Positions 14,801-20,000 of a DNA stretch of 20,000 bases are shown one piece after another (the first letter of the stretch is position 1; every line of letters begins with the position of its first letter). The position numbers and the translations under genes are program-made. A model generated the notes under the pieces. The model was not told the DNA's origin, searched no databases, and saw nothing but the letters and a program-made list of their open reading frames with translations. Source of the stretch: Symbiodinium natans (taxonomy: Eukaryota > Sar > Dinophyceae > Suessiales > Symbiodiniaceae); the NCBI GenBank assembly GCA_905221605.1, contig CAJNDS010002847.1, forward strand, positions 210,001 through 230,000. Direction: 5' to 3'.

Positions 14801-17318
14801 GACCACTGGTGATCCTGGAGTCCCGCAAACAAATGGGCGCGCTGAAGCATGTGTGGGTTTATTCAAACGTGGTGTCAGGTCGCTCTTAAAGGAGGCGCGA
14901 CTCGGGCCGGCGTACTGGGCACTGGCTGCTCGCCATTGGTCAATGTTACGGTGGCAGAAAGCTGAAAGGGAGTTGGGGTTAAATCCTAAAGCATTGCTTC
15001 CCTTTGGTGCTCAGATTCAAGTCAAACGTCGTCCGTGGGAGTTGCTGGGTCCGGATGGAACAAAGAAAGGTCGGCAATGGGTCGATCGTACGCAGCCTGC
15101 GCTTCTTTTGGGTCCATGCGATGACCTACCTGGTGGTTATTGGGTGGAAGCTCAAGGGACTGCAAAAGATCCGGATGAACTGGTGTTATTTCCCTGCACT
15201 ACGATTTTTTCCAATATAAAGGAACCGCCTGAATTGGAGCTGGAAGGGGTGGTAGAAGAACAGGAGCCTTCTCCTCCAGAGCATCGTCTCAAGGGGAAAA
15301 AACCGGCGCTTCGGTTCGCTGATGAGGAAGGTCCTCCTTTACCTCCGCCTCGCGATCCTCCAGTTCGTCATCGGTTAAATGAAAAAAGCCCGGCCTCTTC
15401 ACTGCGTGGTCATGTGGGCTCCTTGCGCTTGCTTCGCAAGCGGGGGGAGAGTCCGCCCTTAGAAATTTTCGAGGATGACATGCAGGGTCTGGGGGAGCTG
15501 GAAGAAAATGCAGATATTGGGGACAATGTTCCTGGTGATGAGTATTGGCCGACGTGCTGTTCTCCTCATGAAAATGCTTATTTGGTCTGCAAAAGTGAGA
15601 CTGCCGAGGAGGGAACACAGTTGGAAAAAGAAGAACAAAAAGCCAAGTCAATGTATGAAAGGTCTATGTATGATTACGTGGACTGTGAGGAGCTTTTGGA
15701 AGGGATTGTATACCCAAAGAGGGTGAATCGAAGAGGTGGTATCAACAATTGGTGCACAAGTACGCGAGCTCTGGTGTTGGGCCACTATACTCATGGCGGA
15801 GTGTGTGGTATTACAAAAGAGACCCATCGAAGGCCATGGCTATGTCGTTATTTGACATCATTCGTGAGGCACCACAATCCTGAAGCCAAATTTTCTGCTC
15901 TTCAGATCTCGTGCAATGCTCCGGTATCATTGCATAGGGATAGTCACAATGAAAAGCATTGCTGCAATTATGTGTGTGGCTTTGGTGACTATAAAGATGG
16001 TCAGCTGTGGGTTGAGGATGAAAAGGTTTTAGAGGAAGGAGCTGAAGTGGTGGAGCAATCCTATGGGAAGAAAGTCTTACCTGGAAAATTGGTCGATATC
16101 CACTGGAACTTCATGTCGTTCTTTCCGAGAAAACTGCATGGTCCTATGCCTTGGAAAGGGAACAGGGTATCCTTGACAGGGTACACACCTGTTTTTATGG
16201 AGCGTTTGAGCTACAAGGATAGGTGCTATCTTCTCCAATGTAAGTTTCCTCTTCCGGAACCACAAGCTGAAGAAGGTGAAAAAAGGAAATGGTTAAAAAT
16301 GACGCTGAAAGAAACCTCGCTGGACGACCTTGCAGAGGAAGTCGACTACGCTGTGTTCGAAGCGCATCAATGGGCTCTAGAGGAGCATTTGAGTATTCGA
16401 CGCCTAATTGCTGAACAGGAATGTTGCATTTTGGACGAGTTCCATGGATCGGCCAATGAGTCGAATGAGGAAAAAGGATCAGAGACTAGAGAATGGCTGG
16501 TTAAAGCAAAAAGGGCTGAGGAACAGCTCTCGAAGTTTTTGGTCAAAGCAGCTCAAGTTCAGCAAATGGTACAAGAAAATACCGCGCTTGAGGCAGCAGA
16601 GGAGGTTGAGTTCCTGCAAACAAAAACAATCCCTACACAAGAAGCCACGCAAGAGCTGGAAAAGTGGAGGGAATCATTGTCGGATGAGGTGGCGTCTTTG
16701 GTGAAAGAGTTGGAGGTGGTGGAACCAACAACTCAAGAAAAGCTGGACAAATTGGCGGAAGAGCCTAATGCACCGGTGATTGAGTACGTTCCCAGTCTGG
16801 TGGTGTTTACTCGGAAGCAAGGGACAGGGAGGCGACGTGCCCGTATCTGTGCATGTGGAAACTTTATTTCGTCAACGGCAGCTACAGAGTATGAAGGGCC
16901 GAGGTCCCTCAGTCGTCACTCGCTGTACGCTCCAGGTTTAGACTCAACTACATTCAGGTGTCAAGTGAGGCACGCAGCATATATGGTGTGGATCATCGCT
17001 GGTTTAGACATTTCCAAAGCTTTTCTGACGGCGCCGATGAATAGGGCGCAAAGAGAAGGGCGTTTGGTGGTGGTGCAGCCCCCAAGGGCGGCGGTGAAAT
17101 TGGGTCTTTGCAGCTTTGTACGGTTTGGCCGAAAGTCCTGCAGCATGGGTGGAGTGGCGAGACCAACGTCTTCAAGGTATGTCTTGGGTGTCAAAAGATG
17201 GACAAGCAATGAGCTTTCAGAGGTCCAACGCAGACCCAAGTCTGTTCCTTATTATGGCACAAGAAAAGCCGGAAGGTGCAAGCAAGTTGGTAGGGACAAT
17301 GGGTCTTTACGTGGATGA
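9618..17318 (+). CDS. Retrotransposon Gag-Pol polyprotein, through N-terminal part of RT
   Basis: A frame of 2,566 codons from an ATG in a strong context (gccATGg), 61 bases after the LTR. The frame is open upstream from a TTG at 9588, but that start is unlikely in a eukaryote. Domain order by residue from this ATG: Gag about 1-700; CCCH finger C704-H724; CCHC knuckle C734-C747; protease-like cores around D863 and D1024; C5-methyltransferase-like 1218-1435; integrase 1510-1870 (H1518, H1523, C1530, C1533; D1557, D1707, E1743); 2OG-Fe(II) dioxygenase-like 2035-2195 (H2106, D2108, H2174, R2183); acidic coiled region 2210-2385; first part of RT from 2388, with D2464 in LDISKAFL. True coding ends near K2494 (17097-17099). 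The remaining 72 codons to the stop at 17316 are out of frame with RT. The frame is intronless, as expected of a retroelement. Gag and Pol are in a single frame with no stop or frameshift between them. Confidence 0.93.
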   Translation: MDMMRRRSEPGPLSAANDAEENRGDGGEERQQMVQALTDGREVAMIQPTSQVENEVVPVPAANPFWSERAHEEMRLRQSRPASLPASGGDRSGEETRRPPSLPELRDREPVPAERPSSGLMGQMERGNIGETQGEEELIPDLSGEEQGEDMAVVKRALKELLVQTKELGNRLHRVEEKSYTSAASGSASRARSTGVVDANAAYPLGMTPEKQYLPGQVFYTDGMGGFWTVLPDGTWLPIEGYDLPKGCDLQPLPEPRKGDVHVEDEKEVPMMHVTEGKKPSRLPPLNYPMGGSASGGYASGPPGLTHVPITSLPSGVDGSAALLGNQPGFVSARETSTQENSAGSGGYTMVDDVPYRWKMIAGKLELEKVPLTVFTPGMGHGLPQGPGGRVSLPPGAVVPRGMPNIGDSSGTERPEALGKHVMSLPTLADYTPSNPTALGDWIAMIEPMLSSLTDTGRVWWQSVYTKAYEAYAKWLSVSPLERLGIKAELEGLKGVRTVHVLLEQRAVSLLLQAIPERLKTEIVSTRMLGSVMIFYKLLTVYQPGGANERSTMLNFLVQPSSATSISEAIKGVRQWAQWRSRLRELRASEPDATLLIKGLDALSSALLAKHPTVHFRVASFREKLGVDYSPTSETATQLAEMLQAEFELLLHSAGEQEVKQDSDAKKRARLNKAQKGTGDETEEGDKGKGKGKRYSGDGERPFCWIYGKTEAGCKFGSRCKFRHDKDSLERGRCFECGAVGHLQPQCPYKDGVSSNADSNPERNRSKGNSPKGGKGGKGAKWGNAKKAEVAEVGDETANAGLDKGSASPSSPSTPNQVLAEALEVLKSMKLSSAQSASSGDPSVRMLCDSGLFQQEGRVALVDTAATHLVRTLFPWECLPDTTVMVQSALGGVTMRITEKGTLIREDNGPLIIPLWLILEFGANLTVINGMCHVSAKSSLDQLLWFEHGCLVMDYKTAEKMVLHAERQRASLSHSQWRNGRADCGVGSSDATLLPKQGEGRGVCVLRVARVSDTNECSGMGMLDSGASHPLRSLRPGEQLPQQKVLVSLAVGSREMCITPGGTLVTPEMVDPLVPIGKASALVGLRVQWRGGKCTASHPVLGELRVRDLNGCPCLEKEVALQIIDEMDWCSPKQALKVARMVQGCPNTDNEVAVKASLQSAARTASANEEEFVQACWRFLRWYYGDIPENMLMELLPRGDIAALPFNRHKRRRLARAKRVVVHLFSGKQKWHFPSRDVEVLELDLKKGGDLHNSSVWKYLLHLAAEGKVVAVVGGPPCRTVSRLRGEDGGPPVLRRRCGPERLGLKSLPWPHQELAQKDGVLLLKMLFLYDVAVHSRCGTAEVINGSSVFFGMESPGDPELIGKDFSQNGKTVLSAEDLVDGSQEGLSSPTFWSWPEVKSFCERYGMYAAHFDQGALGHALVKPTTFLVSDMELWESLEQVRVVVPWSATFASTLEERIGQSSIWARWAFGLVKRIRHRLAQWLHESDAEREATVLKKEEREGTLRRLTAEERAFRDHCLRGHIPFRRDCQICVSAAGKERRHLRRKHGDAYTLSLDLAGPYKCSKDAHQQKPRHAVIGVYQFPMLDPNVGRPPEKEEDADEVEDQVADEGAGVGEWLGDAVANFEEEDSAPVEPAPVLEAEVLKIQASEKSWKELKDHLTQPVRMINFVMVEPIVDKQQTTVLSAVQRMMVRLQRHGYPVLRIHSDRAGEFVNARFRSFCETRLIYRTTGDPGVPQTNGRAEACVGLFKRGVRSLLKEARLGPAYWALAARHWSMLRWQKAERELGLNPKALLPFGAQIQVKRRPWELLGPDGTKKGRQWVDRTQPALLLGPCDDLPGGYWVEAQGTAKDPDELVLFPCTTIFSNIKEPPELELEGVVEEQEPSPPEHRLKGKKPALRFADEEGPPLPPPRDPPVRHRLNEKSPASSLRGHVGSLRLLRKRGESPPLEIFEDDMQGLGELEENADIGDNVPGDEYWPTCCSPHENAYLVCKSETAEEGTQLEKEEQKAKSMYERSMYDYVDCEELLEGIVYPKRVNRRGGINNWCTSTRALVLGHYTHGGVCGITKETHRRPWLCRYLTSFVRHHNPEAKFSALQISCNAPVSLHRDSHNEKHCCNYVCGFGDYKDGQLWVEDEKVLEEGAEVVEQSYGKKVLPGKLVDIHWNFMSFFPRKLHGPMPWKGNRVSLTGYTPVFMERLSYKDRCYLLQCKFPLPEPQAEEGEKRKWLKMTLKETSLDDLAEEVDYAVFEAHQWALEEHLSIRRLIAEQECCILDEFHGSANESNEEKGSETREWLVKAKRAEEQLSKFLVKAAQVQQMVQENTALEAAEEVEFLQTKTIPTQEATQELEKWRESLSDEVASLVKELEVVEPTTQEKLDKLAEEPNAPVIEYVPSLVVFTRKQGTGRRRARICACGNFISSTAATEYEGPRSLSRHSLYAPGLDSTTFRCQVRHAAYMVWIIAGLDISKAFLTAPMNRAQREGRLVVVQPPRAAVKLGLCSFVRFGRKSCSMGGVARPTSSRYVLGVKRWTSNELSEVQRRPKSVPYYGTRKAGRCKQVGRDNGSLRG
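12150..12962 (+). other. Two tandem aspartic-protease-like cores
   Basis: The first core has ALVDTAATH with its Asp at 12204. The second has GMLDSGASH with its Asp at 12687. Each is followed after about 30 residues by a strand plus GT-L segment (TEKGTLI; TPGGTLV), so the two look like copies of one fold. Retroviral-type proteases are normally a single domain that dimerises through one D-T/S-G each. The second core has the canonical triad DSG and the first has DTA. They might pair within one chain, or the first may be inactive. Confidence 0.65.
13269..13920 (+). other. C5-cytosine-methyltransferase-like domain within Pol
   Basis: VVVHLFSG (about 13275-13298) matches the start of cofactor-binding motif I (DLFSG type) but lacks the following G-x-G. 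An acidic LELDLKKGGDL strand follows. GGPPCRTVSR has the Pro-Cys of motif IV, with the candidate catalytic Cys at 13449. FGMESP could be a variant motif VI, and FDQGALGHALVKPTT lies where motif VIII is expected. A clear motif X is not visible. DNA methyltransferases have been reported inside retrotransposons of Symbiodinium. Whether this domain belongs to that group, or is a degenerate relative, cannot be settled by eye. Confidence 0.6.
14145..15215 (+). other. Integrase domain (HHCC, D, D-35-E)
   Basis: The zinc-binding part is compact: H-x4-H-x6-C-x2-C (14169-14216). The catalytic residues are D in SLDLAGPY (14286), D in IHSDRAGEF (14736) and E in TNGRAEACVGLF (14844). Spacing between the second Asp and the Glu is exactly 35 residues. 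The gap between the two Asp is 149 residues, against about 55-65 in typical integrases, because of an acidic insertion at about 14382-14567. The domain inserts cDNA into the host genome. The C-terminal part to about 15215 includes the short strands normal after the core. Confidence 0.92.
15720..16202 (+). other. 2-oxoglutarate/Fe(II) dioxygenase-like domain within Pol
   Basis: The iron triad is visible as SLHRDSHN (His at 15933, Asp at 15939) and KLHGPMPW (His at 16137). A candidate 2-oxoglutarate-binding Arg follows nine residues later in GNRVSLTGY (16164). Between them is GFGDYKDGQLWV, a turn found in the double-stranded beta-helix fold. The H-x-D-x-x-N spelling and the preceding N-x5-H spacing remind me of the TET/JBP group that oxidises 5-methylcytosine or thymine in DNA. 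AlkB-type repair or a generic prolyl-hydroxylase-like enzyme remains possible. It lies between integrase and RT, where Ty1/copia elements normally have only a linker. Confidence 0.65.
16248..16772 (+). other. Glu/Lys-rich coiled linker before RT
   Basis: Residues of about 2210-2385 are rich in Glu, Lys, Leu and Gln with heptad-like spacing and no Cys/His metal motif. Probably a helical spacer separating the dioxygenase-like domain from RT. Confidence 0.55.
17086..17120 (+). pseudogene. Frame break and small deletion inside RT
   Basis: The upstream frame reads QPPRAAVKLGL and the downstream frame reads WVFAALYGL. Both use the same bases TTGGGTCTTT (17100-17109). Related elements have several residues between the VKLGL-type and W-V-x-x-ALYGL-type words, and these are absent here. 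A deletion between two TGGGTCT-like words, one per frame, would remove those codons and shift the frame. No restored sequence is implied. Confidence 0.75.
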
Positions 17319-18804
17319 TTTTTTGATGGCTGCGACTATGACAGTGCTCCGGGAAGCCTTGGAACAGATCAGGAAGGAGTGGAAAACTTCTGAACCCGAG
17401 TTCTGTGGTCCAGGCTGTGGTGATGGATTCCTGAAGTTTTTGGGTGTCCAAATCTGGTATCGAAATGGCAGCTTCTTTCTCAACCAGGAGGACTTCGTGA
17501 GAGATTTGCTGAACCGACGAGGGTATCAGATCGATGAAACTGGAAAAGGGAGTAACCTGCCAATGGTGAAAGAAACTCCAGGTGAAGAAGAGGAGGTAGA
17601 TATTCCTTCCTTGCGAGCGGCTCAAGGTGCCGTAGGGGAGTTCCTCTGGGTGGCAATCAAAACTCGACCTGATTTGGCGTTCTGCGCGAGCCAGTTGTCT
17701 TTGTGGACATCCCGAAGGCCGCGATTTGTGGTTAAAAAGGCTGAGGAGGTATTTCGATACCTTGCTGCAACTCCAACGTTAGGCCTGACGTTTGGTGCAA
17801 TCGCAACATGCGAAAAAGAAAGGAATGAGGTGTTGCGTTATGGGCGAGGCGTCAAGGTGGTGGAGTCTTACGCGGATGCCAGCTTTGCAGCAGGTGAAAA
17901 TGAAAAGAGCCACTCAGGAGCGGTGGTAGTTTGGGGTGATTGTCCGGTGATGTGGGCAACACAGAGACAATCAACCGTGGCGTTAAGTACTGCTGAAGCT
18001 GAATTACATGCGTCCATAGAGGGAGCAACGATGATTCAGTCGTGCACCCCTATAATTGCCGCTTTGGTTGGAACAGGTGAAGAATCGCTGCAAAAGGTGC
18101 TGTATACAGATTCGGTTTCGACGTGCTCAATCATTCAATATCCTGCTGGTAGCTGGAGAACAAGACACCTGAGAATTCGAGCAGCTGGAGTCAGGTCTCT
18201 GGTGGACCGTGGTTACATGGTGATAGCGCATCTTCGTGGTGAGTATATGATTGCTGATCTGTTGACAAAATTGATGAGTGGACAGGTTTATGCAAGGCAA
18301 AAGGCACTTTGGGGTCTCCAACTGTTAGTGCAAGGAACTGACTTGAAAAGGGCCTCTCTTGCAATGGCGGTCATGATGGTGGCTGCATCCCTGCAAGGGA
18401 TGGCAACAGGTGGAGAAGAAGTGTCAGCTGCTGGTTTCTTTTGCTCAGAAGAAGGGGTGTGCCAGGTCGCCAATACATCTACGGTTATGGTTCTGGCTCA
18501 AGAAATGGTTATCAACAATTCAGACCTTGTTGCGTATTTGGTGGCAGCAATCCTAATCTGGGAATTGACATGGTGCCTCTTTCGGCGGCTGTACAAATGG
18601 CTGTGGATCAAGAAATTCGTGGTTATTCCTGCGAGTGCCACTTTGTATACAACAGTGGGTGGGAACTGTATGCACGCAAGCAGTGACTGTGATGTTCTGC
18701 GATATTCACAGCCCAGGGCTAAGACGCTTTGTAAGCACTGCCTCAAGGATGGCTGGGTGGTGAATGCTGAGTTCCTTGGTGAGGAACGGGCCGCTGGAAC
18801 GTAA
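17098..18804 (+). CDS. RT (catalytic part), RNase H and membrane-tail region of Pol, +1 frame
   Basis: This frame is open from just after a TGA at 17095-17097 and continues the RT of the preceding frame. It has no ATG near its start, so it is not an independent gene. Features: ALYGLAESPAAW (from 17113), the RT catalytic YVDD (17308-17319), and connection motifs such as FLGVQI and TRPDLAF. RNase H follows with acidic residues at 17875 (YADAS), 17995 (TAEAE), 18109 (YTDS) and 18256 (ADLLTK). After RNase H come about 160 extra residues. These contain a hydrophobic stretch (about 18355-18405), two N-glycosylation-type sequons (18472 and 18514), a strong membrane segment with basic end (18526-18612), and a Cys/His cluster (C-x-H at 18667-18675, C at 18688, C-x2-C at 18730-18741). 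The stop is TAA at 18802-18804. Most copia elements end at RNase H. Confidence 0.9.
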   Translation, partial: NWVFAALYGLAESPAAWVEWRDQRLQGMSWVSKDGQAMSFQRSNADPSLFLIMAQEKPEGASKLVGTMGLYVDDFLMAATMTVLREALEQIRKEWKTSEPEFCGPGCGDGFLKFLGVQIWYRNGSFFLNQEDFVRDLLNRRGYQIDETGKGSNLPMVKETPGEEEEVDIPSLRAAQGAVGEFLWVAIKTRPDLAFCASQLSLWTSRRPRFVVKKAEEVFRYLAATPTLGLTFGAIATCEKERNEVLRYGRGVKVVESYADASFAAGENEKSHSGAVVVWGDCPVMWATQRQSTVALSTAEAELHASIEGATMIQSCTPIIAALVGTGEESLQKVLYTDSVSTCSIIQYPAGSWRTRHLRIRAAGVRSLVDRGYMVIAHLRGEYMIADLLTKLMSGQVYARQKALWGLQLLVQGTDLKRASLAMAVMMVAASLQGMATGGEEVSAAGFFCSEEGVCQVANTSTVMVLAQEMVINNSDLVAYLVAAILIWELTWCLFRRLYKWLWIKKFVVIPASATLYTTVGGNCMHASSDCDVLRYSQPRAKTLCKHCLKDGWVVNAEFLGEERAAGT

Positions 18805-18982
18805 ACTTTTTCAAGTTCGAGGTGAAGAAATCCTCAATGGTAAGGGATTCGGCCAATGAGCTGAAGGGTCGTCCTGGAAGACGTAAAACCATAATGTGCA
18901 TTTCAAGCAGCTGGCTGCTGCCTAAACGGTGGTTTTTGGCCCAGGATCTGCACCTCCAACGTGTCCTAGGAAATCCTAGGAC
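18805..18982 (+). other. 3' untranslated region of the element
   Basis: This is 178 bases between the pol stop and the polypurine tract, with no open frame of note. Near its end the 8-bp palindrome TCCTAGGA occurs twice (18964-18971 and 18974-18981), separated by two A. Confidence 0.7.
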
Positions 18983-18990
18983 AGGGGGAG
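18983..18990 (+). promoter_or_regulatory. Polypurine tract
   Basis: AGGGGGAG directly precedes the 3' LTR. This is the expected primer site for plus-strand DNA synthesis. It is short, but its position fixes the LTR boundary at 18991. Confidence 0.85.
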
Positions 18991-19220
18991 TGCGGAGCTG
19001 CTGCTGGTATTGTAGAAAAGAGTTAGTGTTGGGAGTTGAAAGGGTTAACAAACCCGGAAATCATGTTTGGCTCAAGGCTCAAGACCCTGGGCAATGCGCC
19101 CTACAGAAAAGGTGTGTTTGGTTGTTCTTTGGGTTTTGTTGTTGGTTGTTCCAGGGGAATCAAGGGTTTCTGTTGGGGTTGACTGTTTGGTTTCTCGTCC
19201 CCCTTCGGTTGCCCCCCGAA
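18991..19220 (+). repeat. 3' LTR, 230 bp
   Basis: Identical on reading to 9327-9556 over all 230 bases. The right end is fixed where the two copies diverge (GGTTATGAG after the left LTR, CCCTAAACCC after this one). Confidence 0.95.
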
Positions 19221-19225
19221 CCCTA
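19221..19225. repeat. Target-site duplication, right copy (CCCTA)
   Basis: Matches 9322-9326. It is followed by seven more bases of the interrupted telomere-like array and then GGAGAGAA. Confidence 0.8.
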
Positions 19226-19240
19226 AACCCTAGGAGAGAA

Positions 19241-19376
19241 CTCCACGTCCCGAAAGTCTCGGGTGCGGACTGTGCCAGCTCACAGGCCGGCGGCTGACGA
19301 GCAGTGAAAGCTCACAAGGCTTCGGCAACCTGAGCTGCACTGCGTCGGCCACGAAGTGAGAAGATTCTATTCTCGT
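19241..19376. other. Unique spacer; no gene seen
   Basis: GC-rich unique sequence between the element and the next telomere-like tract. The ends carry small inverted words (GAGAA/TTCTC near 19357-19373) but no recognisable RNA gene. Confidence 0.6.
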
Positions 19377-19449
19377 CCTAAACCCTAAACCCTAAACCCT
19401 AAACCCTAAACCCTAAACCCTAAACCCTAAACCCTAAACCCTAAACCCT
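19377..19449 (-). repeat. CCCTAAA array, about ten perfect units
   Basis: Uninterrupted 7-bp telomere-type units with unique flanks on both sides. Confidence 0.95.
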
Positions 19450-20000
19450 CTAGCTGGAAGCGCACGTGCTTCAGTTGACACCCATGTGTGTTTGATAGAC
19501 ACTACCAGGTCAGGAAGAACCCCAAACCTCACTCATGCCCTGTGCCCCAGACCTTGCCCCAATCCCTTACTGCCTCAGAGGCCCGGTACAAAGCTCAGCA
19601 GTGTTGGGATTGTTCAATTCTCAACTGCTTCCAGTCCACTGGACTCCCCACCGCAGCGAGCAGTCTTTGTGAACTGCCGGCATCCACGTAGTTCGCTGGC
19701 GTTTGCCGGAAGGGAGGGTGGGATTTGCACATGCGGCTCATTACAGAATTGAGCCGATGCGCTGCAGCTGTGTACCGAGAAACATGCTTGACCCCTCCTC
19801 AACCTCAGCCTAAACTTGACCACAAGCATTCAAGGTCGAAGCCACCAAAACCTTTATGCAGGCACTGGAGACATGCATTGGGGTCTTGAAGCCCGACACC
19901 CCCTGCACCCCGAAATTTAAGCATCTGGCTTGTTGCAATGAAATAGAAGAGAGAGCACCTTGCTCTGCGTGCTGCTCTCAAGGATCCAGATGACCTTTCT
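19450..20000. other. Unique sequence at window end; no gene seen
   Basis: Frames of up to 88 codons on both strands overlap each other and show no motif. No repeat, RNA gene or regulatory site is recognisable. Confidence 0.6.

Larger units (their letters stand above)
9327..19220 (+). mobile_element. Ty1/copia-type LTR retrotransposon, 9,894 bp, RT frame broken
   Basis: Two direct 230-bp LTRs enclose a PBS (9557), a large gag-pol frame, RNase H and a polypurine tract (18983-18990). Integrase precedes reverse transcriptase, the Ty1/copia order. RT shows copia-like motifs (LDISKAFL, LYGL, YVDD) and RNase H ends with the typical ADLLTK. The element is about twice the usual copia length because it carries a second protease-like core, a methyltransferase-like domain, a 2OG-Fe(II) dioxygenase-like domain and a C-terminal membrane tail. 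LTRs that read as identical imply a very recent insertion. A single frame change inside RT (about 17097-17101) suggests that this copy is defective, or was a defective copy mobilised in trans. The order, and the spelling of several motifs, resemble abundant copia-like elements of Symbiodinium relatives as I remember them. Confidence 0.95.

Noticed and set aside
17097-17318. Programmed +1 frameshift joining the two pol frames
   Set aside because: Known copia-type frameshifts separate gag from pol, not the middle of RT. Residues expected before the ALYGL-type motif are missing, which a simple frameshift would not explain. It was not fully excluded.

Overview
The window reads as nuclear DNA of a dinoflagellate. 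No single marker proves this. The case rests on (i) many interstitial tracts of the plant/dinoflagellate-type telomere unit (CCCTAAA/TTTAGGG), (ii) a long intronless Ty1/copia-type polyprotein whose domain mix and motif spellings resemble the copia-like elements I know from Symbiodiniaceae and related dinoflagellates, and (iii) a sequence in its LTR resembling the 3' end of the dinoflagellate spliced leader. I cannot name the genus. No bacterial or organellar gene organisation is visible.

Layout: positions 1 to about 9172 hold no gene I can support. This part is a mosaic of short unique spacers and more than twenty telomere-like tracts in both orientations, from perfect 7-mers to drifted variants. 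It also contains long C or G homopolymers, an (AT)n microsatellite, a 45-bp near-perfect inverted repeat, and a TTTTGGG-type low-complexity stretch. Positions 9173-9326 are a near-perfect CCCTAAA array that served as the insertion target of a retrotransposon.

Positions 9327-19220 are one nearly complete LTR retrotransposon of 9,894 bp. It has 230-bp LTRs that read as identical, a CCCTA target-site duplication, a primer binding site matching the anticodon arm of initiator tRNA-Met (half-tRNA priming, as in copia and Ty5) and a short polypurine tract. The open frame has a gccATGg start at 9618. Its order is Gag with a CCCH finger and a CCHC knuckle, two tandem aspartic-protease-like cores, a C5-methyltransferase-like domain, integrase (HHCC, then D, D-35-E), a 2-oxoglutarate/Fe(II) dioxygenase-like domain, a coiled acidic linker, reverse transcriptase, RNase H, and a tail with a membrane segment and Cys/His motif. 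The RT is broken by a frame change near 17097-17101, where residues expected just before the ALYGL-type motif are missing. This copy is therefore probably unable to make active RT, although its LTRs indicate a very recent insertion.

The most notable content is one retrotransposon polyprotein carrying both a base-methylating-type fold and a base-oxidising-type fold. This is striking in a lineage known for heavy CG methylation and for 5-hydroxymethyluracil in its DNA. Activity of either domain is inference. Positions 19221-20000 return to telomere-like repeats and unique sequence with no recognisable gene.
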